Shown: one piece after another, positions 16,592 through 21,184 of the stretch | Position numbering within the stretch: the stretch's first letter is position 1 | Layout of the letters: every line of letters starts with the position of its first letter | Source of the DNA: an uncultured bacterium | Lineage (GTDB): Bacteria; Actinomycetota; Coriobacteriia; Coriobacteriales; Coriobacteriaceae | Direction of reading: 5' to 3' | DNA length: 21,184 nt | Assembly: GCA_905214465.1 (NCBI GenBank) | Contig: CAJMMD010000035.1 | Location: 1-21,184, forward strand | Position numbers and translations under genes: made by a program | Notes under the pieces: model-generated | Databases searched by the model: none | What the model was told of the DNA's origin: nothing | Seen by the model: only the letters and a program-made list of their open reading frames with translations

Positions 16592-17739
16592 TGGCTGAGG
16601 CTTTAGAGGTAACGCCCGCCGAGCTGGACGCGTTTGCGGACCGGCTCGGTGAGGTTGAGTCGTACCTCCATTTGGACGAGAAGCGCACCCGCGTAACGGA
16701 GCTCGAGGCCAAAAGCGTCGCCCCGGGCTTTTGGGACGACGCCGATGCCGCTCGCGCCACGATGGAGGAGATCGCGCGCACCAAGGAAGACATCGCTGCC
16801 GTGGACACCGCGCGCGGCGAGCTTTCCGATGCCCGCGCTGCGCTGGAGCTTGCCGAGGAGATGGGGGATGACCCCGACGTCGTCGCATTGCGCGAGGAGG
16901 CTGCCGCTACGGCAGAACGCCTGGCCCGCGCCATCGACGAGCTTGAGCTTGCGAGCTGGTTTACCGGGGAGTTCGACCATGGCGACGCGATTGTGACCAT
17001 CAAGCCCGGGCAGGGTGGTTTGGAGGCCCAGGATTGGACCTTCATGCTCTTTAAGATGTACATGAAGTACTGCCAGCGCCGCGGTTGGAAGGTCACCATC
17101 AACGATTGCCCCGCGGCCGAGGTCATTGGCATTGATCGCGCGACCTTTACCGTCGAAGGCAAGGATGCTTTTGGCATGCTTCGCGCCGAGGCCGGTGTCC
17201 ACCGCCTGGTGCGCATTAGCCCCACCGACGACAAGAAGCGCCGCCAGACCACGTTTGCCGGCGTCGAGGTCATTCCGGTGCTGCCCGACGATATCGATAT
17301 CGAGATCAACCCCGACGACATCCGCGTCGACGTGTACCACGCAAGTGGCCCGGGTGGCCAGGGCGTAAACACCACCGACTCCGCCGTGCGCGTGACGCAT
17401 TTCCCCAGCGGCATTGTGGTTACCTGCCAAAACGAGCGCAGCCAGATCCAGAACAAGGCCGCGTGCATGCAGATCCTCAAGGCTCGCCTGTACGAGATTG
17501 AGCTCGAGAAGCGTGCCGAGGCCCTGGACGAGATTCGCGGACCCAAGACCACGATTGGTTTTGGCAACCAGATCCGCAGCTACGTGCTCTACCCGTACCA
17601 GATGGTTAAGGACCTGCGTACGGGCGTGGAGACCAGCAACGTCGAGGCCGTTCTTGACGATGGCGATTTGGATCCGTTTGTGATTGGCTATCACCGTTGG
17701 GCTACCGGCAACGCCGATGTAGAAGGCTCGGAGATCTAA
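16591..17739 (+). CDS. prfB: Peptide chain release factor 2
   Basis: This 382-residue class-I release factor ends translation at UGA and UAA. Domain 1 coiled helices cover 1-110; the peptidyl-hydrolysis motif GGQ is at 255-257 in HASGPGGQGVN; RSYVLYPYQMVKDLRTG near the end is typical of RF2. The frame is open from the ATG, so the +1 programmed frameshift known in many prfB genes is absent. The tripeptide that reads the second and third stop bases, S-P-F in E. coli RF2 (residues 205-207), is S-P-T here (210-212; codons AGC CCC ACC). The flanks (GVHRLVRI before, RRQTTFAGVEV after) align with RF2, so the identity is firm. The start overlaps the secA stop; no separate RBS is obvious. Confidence 0.95.
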
Positions 17740-17800
17740 AACATCGGGCGGCTTCAAGCCGATGCTAAGCCCAACGGTTGGACGGGTTTGTATTCGGAAT

Positions 17801-17825
17801 AAACCCTGCGCAGGGGTGGTTTTTG
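17801..17825 (+). terminator. Terminator after prfB, with a competing hairpin
   Basis: AAACC (17801-17805) pairs with GGTTT (17818-17822) around a CTGCGCAGGGGT core, ending in TTTTT. The same AAACCC (17801-17806) can instead pair upstream with GGGTTT (17784-17789). A further hairpin, CATCGG (17742-17747) with CCGATG (17759-17764), lies just after the stop codon. The two exclusive folds look like an attenuator, but may only be a strong 3' end. Confidence 0.55.
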
Positions 17826-17863
17826 TCCGGCGAATCGGTAGAATCGAATACAAGAAGAAGTTC

Positions 17864-17892
17864 AAAGCGCATCCGATGGGGTGCGCTTTTTT
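17864..17892 (+). terminator. Strong intrinsic terminator immediately upstream of the YitT-family gene
   Basis: AAAGCGCATCC (17864-17874) pairs with GGGTGCGCTTT (17879-17889, one G-T wobble) around a GATG loop, with six T residues at 17887-17892. The start codon of the next gene follows 12 bases later, so it acts within that gene's leader and may serve as an attenuator. Confidence 0.85.
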
Positions 17893-17904
17893 GAGGGAGG
17901 CAGC

Positions 17905-18795
17905 ATGGCATATCGTCTGGACATTAAGCGCATTCTTTCGATGAACTTCTTTCACGACCTGCCCCAGATTATGTCGGGGTGCGCTCTGGCCGCTATTGCG
18001 ACCGACCTGTTTTTGATTCCTAACGGCCTTGCTGCCGGTGGCGTTACGGGCCTTGCCACCATTATCCAGGCGGTCGGCGCATCGCGCGGTCTATCGCTTC
18101 CCGTTGGTATTCAGACGATCGTGATGAACGCCTTGCTGCTGCTGGTCGTTATGCGCGAGGGCGGCATGTTCTACGTGGTGCAGACGGCGACAGGCTTTGT
18201 GCTGCTGGGCTTTTTCACCGACCTGTTCGCTCCGTTTGTGGCGCCGCTGGCACATGCCGATCTGATGCTGCCCGCTATGTGGGGCGGCATCATCACGGGC
18301 ATCGGTTATGGCATGGTGCTGCGCGCCGGCGCCAACACCGGCGGCTCGGACACGATTGGCCAAATCATCTCGCGTAATACCTCGCTGCCCGTGGGCTCGA
18401 CCGTCATGGCGATCGATGTTGCCGTATGTGCGCTGTCGGCTCCGGTCTTTTCAATCGAAAATGCACTATATGCAGGCCTTTCGATGGTCATTAGCGGCTA
18501 CGTGATCGATGCCGTGGTCGATGGTGGCAACAAGCGTCGTATGGTACTCATCATCTCGGACAAGTTCCCTGATATCGCTGCCGATATTATGTATGGCCTG
18601 GGTCGTGGTTGTACCAAGTTTAAGGCGACTGGCATGTATTCGGGTGCCGAGAAGCCGGTGATCATGGTCATCGTGAGCCGTCGAGAGCTCAATACCCTTA
18701 AGACGATCGTGCGCGAGCGCGATCCTCACGCCATTGTGACGGTCGCTGACGTTACGGAAGCCTTCGGCGAGGGATTCAAGGACATTAGCGCGTAG
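17905..18795 (+). CDS. YitT-family membrane protein
   Basis: This 296-residue integral membrane protein has about five or six hydrophobic segments in the first 200 residues, including the family-typical FLIPNGLAAGGVTGLATI, with PNG and GGVTG, in the first helix pair. A soluble C-terminal domain (about 205-296, DUF2179 type) contains MVLIISDKFPDIA, GRGCTKFKATGMYSG and VTVADVTEAFGEGF. The transported or sensed compound is unknown in this family. GGGAGG at 17895-17900 precedes the ATG by four bases. A GTG at 17881 is in frame, but it lies inside the terminator stem and has no RBS, so it was not used. It lies downstream of prfB but behind two terminators. Confidence 0.85.
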   Translation: MAYRLDIKRILSMNFFHDLPQIMSGCALAAIATDLFLIPNGLAAGGVTGLATIIQAVGASRGLSLPVGIQTIVMNALLLLVVMREGGMFYVVQTATGFVLLGFFTDLFAPFVAPLAHADLMLPAMWGGIITGIGYGMVLRAGANTGGSDTIGQIISRNTSLPVGSTVMAIDVAVCALSAPVFSIENALYAGLSMVISGYVIDAVVDGGNKRRMVLIISDKFPDIAADIMYGLGRGCTKFKATGMYSGAEKPVIMVIVSRRELNTLKTIVRERDPHAIVTVADVTEAFGEGFKDISA

Positions 18796-18889
18796 GGGCG
18801 ACCGCGTTCCATCCAAAAGACGTTCACATTGATAAACCGTTTCATCAGCGGTTCTGCCTGCTAAATTGTTCAAATAATGATAAAAACTC

Positions 18890-18917
18890 TGGTAAAGCCA
18901 TCAGTTTCCAGCATAAT
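18890..18917 (+). promoter_or_regulatory. Weak promoter candidate for the transketolase genes
   Basis: CATAAT at 18912-18917 is a fair -10, in the most AT-rich stretch of this gap (18861-18890). The -35 (TGGTAA at 18890-18895, 16-base spacing) is poor. A short inverted repeat, AACCG (18835-18839) with CGGTT (18849-18853), lies upstream. Confidence 0.3.
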
Positions 18918-19002
18918 GAATGACGTACGTGCATTGCGGCTGTGTTGGGATTACCTTCGGTGCCGTGCGCATCTTGTCTAAAGAGGATGAAAGGAAGGCA
19001 CA

Positions 19003-19833
19003 ATGAGCGACGAAGAGCTCAAAAAGGTTGCCAACGAGGTAAGGAAGGGCATCGTCACCGGCGTGCACGCTGCCAAGTCCGGCCATCCGGGCGGTTCGCT
19101 CGGCGCTGCCGACATCATGACCTATCTGTACTTTGAGGAAATGAACGTCGACCCGTCCGATCCCCGCAAGGCCGATCGCGACCGTTTTGTGCTCTCCAAG
19201 GGCCATTGCGCTCCGGGCTTGTACGCCGTGCTCGCCGAGCGCGGGTTCTTCCCCAAGGAGGATCTTGAGACGCTGCGCCACATCGGCAGCCACCTGCAGG
19301 GTCACCCCAACATGAACGACACCCCGGGCGTCGACATGTCCACCGGCTCGCTCGGCCAGGGCATTTCCGCCGCCGTGGGCATGGCCGTTGCCGCCAAGCA
19401 CTGGGGCGATACTTATCGCACGTACGCCCTGCTGGGTGATGGCGAGAGCGAGGAGGGCCAGGTCTGGGAGGCCGCCATGTTTGCCGGCAACCAGCAGCTC
19501 GATAACCTCTGCGTGATCGTCGACCACAACGGCCTTCAGATTGACGGTCCCGTCGAGGAGGTCAACGACCCCATGCCGCTCGCCGACAAGTTCCGCGCGT
19601 TCAAGTTCCACGTGGTTGAGCTCGCCGACGGCAACGACTTCGACCAGATCCGCGCCGCCTTTGCCGAGGCTCGCGCCACCAAGGGGCAGCCGACCGCCAT
19701 TATCGCCGAGACCACAAAGGGCAAGGGCGTGTCCTTTATGGAGAACCAGGTTGGCTGGCACGGCAAGGCCCCCAACGATGAACAGTTTGAGCAGGCCATG
19801 GCAGAGCTCACGGCCGCCGGAGAGGAGCTCTAG
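19003..19833 (+). CDS. Transketolase, N-terminal subunit
   Basis: This 276-residue half carries the thiamine-diphosphate pyrophosphate-binding domain. It shows KSGHPGGSLGAADI (25-38), LSKGHCAPGLYA, GSHLQGHP and the TPP/Mg motif GDGESEEGQ with a downstream Asn in VDHNGLQIDG. With its partner it moves two-carbon ketol units between sugar phosphates in the non-oxidative pentose phosphate pathway. Split, two-gene transketolases are common in archaea, Firmicutes and anaerobic Actinobacteria; the size equals the N half of the single-chain enzyme. AAGGAAGG at 18991-18998 sets the start. One base separates its stop codon from the next ATG. Confidence 0.95.
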   Translation: MSDEELKKVANEVRKGIVTGVHAAKSGHPGGSLGAADIMTYLYFEEMNVDPSDPRKADRDRFVLSKGHCAPGLYAVLAERGFFPKEDLETLRHIGSHLQGHPNMNDTPGVDMSTGSLGQGISAAVGMAVAAKHWGDTYRTYALLGDGESEEGQVWEAAMFAGNQQLDNLCVIVDHNGLQIDGPVEEVNDPMPLADKFRAFKFHVVELADGNDFDQIRAAFAEARATKGQPTAIIAETTKGKGVSFMENQVGWHGKAPNDEQFEQAMAELTAAGEEL

Positions 19834-19834
19834 G

Positions 19835-20776
19835 ATGGCAGACGTCAAGAAAATCGCCACGCGTGTAAGCTACGGCGAGGCCCTCGTCGAGCTCGCCAAC
19901 GAGCACGATGACTTTGTGGTCCTCGACGCCGACCTGGCCGCCGCCACGCAGACCGGTAAGTTTAAGGCCGCTTGCCCCGACCGCTTCTTCGATGTGGGCA
20001 TTGCCGAGAGCAACCTTATGGGCGTCGCCGCCGGTATCGCGACCACTGGTCGTGTTGCCTTCGCGAGTACCTTTGCCATGTTCGCTGCCGGTCGCGCCTT
20101 TGAGCAGGTCCGCAACTCCATCGGCTACCCGCACCTCAACGTTAAGATCGGTGCCACGCACGCCGGCATCTCGGTGGGCGAGGACGGCGCCACGCACCAG
20201 TGCTGCGAGGATATCGCCCTCATGCGCGTCATCCCCGGCATGACCGTAATTGTTCCCGCCGACGACGTGGAGGCCCGCGCCGTGACGCGCGCCGCCTACG
20301 AGTGCGACGGTCCGGTGTACATGCGCTTCGCCCGTTTGGCCTCGCCGGTTATCAACGACCCCGAGACCTACAAGTTCGAGTTGGGTAAAGGCATTGTCAT
20401 GCGCGAGGGCGCCGATGTGACCATCATCGCCTGCGGCCTGATGGTCGGCGAGGCTCTCGAGGCCGCCGAGCAGCTCGCTGCCGAGGGCATCGACGCCGAG
20501 GTCATCAACATGCACACCATCAAGCCCATCGATGCCGACCTGATCGTCAAGAGCGCCACCAAGACCGGCCACGTCGTGACCGTCGAGGAGCACTCTGTGA
20601 TCGGTGGCCTGGGCAGCGCCGTTGCCGACGTCCTGTGCGAGCAGTGTCCGACGCCGCTCAAGAAGATCGGCGTCAACGACACCTTCGGTGAGTCTGGCCC
20701 GGGTGCCGAGCTCCTGCACAAGTACGGCCTGGACGCCGCCAACATCGTGGCGACCACCAAGGAGTTCTTGGCATAA
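19835..20776 (+). CDS. Transketolase, C-terminal subunit
   Basis: This 313-residue half supplies the pyrimidine-binding and C-terminal domains of transketolase. Key blocks are VVLDADLAAATQTGKF (28-43), FFDVGIAESNLMGVAAG with the glutamate that activates thiamine diphosphate, FASTFAMFAAGRAFEQVRNSI, THAGISVGEDGATHQ, and the C-terminal VEEHSVIGGLGSAV. The frame is open for nearly 300 bases upstream, but that part overlaps the N-subunit gene in another frame. ATG 19835 with AGGAG at 19823-19827 is the clear start. It is cotranscribed with the N half and followed by a terminator, so both subunits are made from one message. Confidence 0.95.
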   Translation: MADVKKIATRVSYGEALVELANEHDDFVVLDADLAAATQTGKFKAACPDRFFDVGIAESNLMGVAAGIATTGRVAFASTFAMFAAGRAFEQVRNSIGYPHLNVKIGATHAGISVGEDGATHQCCEDIALMRVIPGMTVIVPADDVEARAVTRAAYECDGPVYMRFARLASPVINDPETYKFELGKGIVMREGADVTIIACGLMVGEALEAAEQLAAEGIDAEVINMHTIKPIDADLIVKSATKTGHVVTVEEHSVIGGLGSAVADVLCEQCPTPLKKIGVNDTFGESGPGAELLHKYGLDAANIVATTKEFLA

Positions 20777-20822
20777 GGCAAGGCGAGGCAAAGCATCGCT
20801 TCGACAACCGCAAACAAGCCAG

Positions 20823-20858
20823 AACAGGGGCGTCCTCAAAGAGGGCGCCCCTGTTTAT
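20823..20858 (+). terminator. Transketolase operon terminator
   Basis: AACAGGGGCGTCCTC (20823-20837) pairs with GAGGGCGCCCCTGTT (20841-20855), 15 bp with one G-T wobble and an AAA loop, then TTTA. The T-tract is short but the stem is very stable. Confidence 0.85.
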
Positions 20859-20995
20859 GCTGAATTTAAATTAGAGTCCTGCCAAGCAAAGTTCCCATGG
20901 GGAAACGGGCCCATCCCAACAAAGTGCAATTCAGACCCTTCCAACTTTGTATGCGCAGCATCTCAAGTTGGTGCGTCGGCCCCATAGTAGCCGCA

Positions 20996-21123
20996 GGCCG
21001 GGCGCAGGGTTACCTCCCAAATCTTTCCGCAGCGCAGGCCGGCGTTTGTCCGCAGCTCCGCAGGAGCAGGACAAATGCCGGCCATGCGCGAGGACGATTT
21101 GGGAGGTAACCCTGCGCCCGGCC
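20996..21123. repeat. 128-base near-perfect palindrome
   Basis: Outer arms 20996-21023 and 21096-21123 are a perfect 28-bp inverted repeat (GGCCGGGCGCAGGG... and ...CCCTGCGCCCGGCC). Inner arms 21032-21051 and 21069-21089 pair with one G-T wobble and one bulged A. The centre CTCC-GCA-GGAG adds a 4-bp tip. There is no T-tract. It lies directly beside copy 2 of the 54-base repeat. Confidence 0.9.
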
Positions 21124-21130
21124 GGTGAGA

Positions 21131-21184
21131 GGTTGATTTCCGATCTCAGCCGAACACATTGAGCAAATAGGCCATTCCCGCAGT
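21131..21184 (+). repeat. 54-base dispersed repeat, copy 2
   Basis: It is 50 of 54 identical to 6084-6137, in the same orientation, and runs off the window end, so its full length is unknown. It starts seven bases after the large palindrome. Confidence 0.85.

Larger units (their letters stand above)
20777..21184. other. 408-base gene-free right edge
   Basis: Beyond the terminator there is no convincing gene. A small inverted repeat, ACAAAGT (20919-20925) with ACTTTGT (20944-20950), is followed by a 128-base palindrome and a 54-base dispersed repeat that runs to the window end. ORFs of about 70 codons here run through the palindrome and look incidental. Confidence 0.6.

Noticed and set aside
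17881..17904. GTG start for the YitT-family gene, adding eight residues
   Set aside because: It lies inside the terminator stem and T-run with no Shine-Dalgarno; ATG 17905 has GGGAGG in front.
16603..17955. 450-codon minus-strand frame opposite prfB
   Set aside because: It is a shadow of RF2 coding sequence; no RBS or recognisable motif was found.
19541..19834. Upstream extension of the transketolase C-subunit frame
   Set aside because: It overlaps the N-subunit gene in another frame, and the ATG at 19835 has an RBS and matches the family N-terminus.

Overview
The window looks like the chromosome of a high-GC anaerobic member of the Coriobacteriia, most likely a Collinsella or close relative. 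This is an inference from gene content and habit, not a database match. The clues are the secA-prfB-YitT order, an L31 protein with a long Ala/Lys/Glu-rich tail, a split transketolase, strongly G/C-ending codons, and short palindromic intergenic repeats with a GGGGAC core. No rRNA, tRNA or CRISPR array was found.

Left core block (1-5901). A 282-base leader region carries repeat debris and a promoter, then adenine deaminase (ade, 283-2103, +). A Cof-type HAD phosphatase (2275-3069, +) follows; its ribosome binding site is buried in a long terminator-like hairpin. After a nested GGGGAC palindrome come three minus-strand genes, read right to left: an ACT-domain protein of the UPF0237 type (5901-5614), citrate synthase (5535-4117), a terminator, and a second Cof-type HAD phosphatase (4030-3188).

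Accessory block (about 6084-12930). This is the unusual part. Read leftwards it has a small DUF2975-like membrane protein, a Cro/CI-type HTH regulator, and the catalytic half of a tyrosine integrase whose reading frame begins directly after the regulator's stop codon. Read rightwards it has an ABC-2-like exporter locus: a double-length permease, a separate ATPase, an unrecognised 43-residue ORF, and a permease-ATPase fusion. Right after the fusion is a perfectly positioned Shine-Dalgarno and start codon of what looks like one more permease, cut off after about 16 codons. All three permease units share a short signature, N-G-x-G-x3-Y-P, so the locus seems to have grown by duplication. Both ATPase domains lack the usual Q-loop glutamine. 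The block is broken at both ends and reads as the remnant of an integrated element.

Right core block (12938-20776, +). Ribosomal protein L31 has a structured leader that hides its RBS. SecA overlaps peptide chain release factor 2 by one base (TAATG). RF2 has no programmed frameshift and carries S-P-T where the stop-codon-reading tripeptide is normally S-P-F. A YitT-family membrane protein sits behind a strong terminator hairpin. A two-gene transketolase (N and C halves) ends the block.

Right edge (20777-21184). There is no gene here. It holds the transketolase terminator, a 128-base near-perfect palindrome with 28-bp outer arms, and directly after it a 54-base repeat whose other copy (50 of 54 identical) lies at 6084-6137, at the left edge of the accessory block.

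A recurring theme is a terminator-like hairpin placed within about 30 bases of the next start codon (before 2275, 4030 and 17905, and a weaker one before 7934). This suggests read-through or attenuation control.
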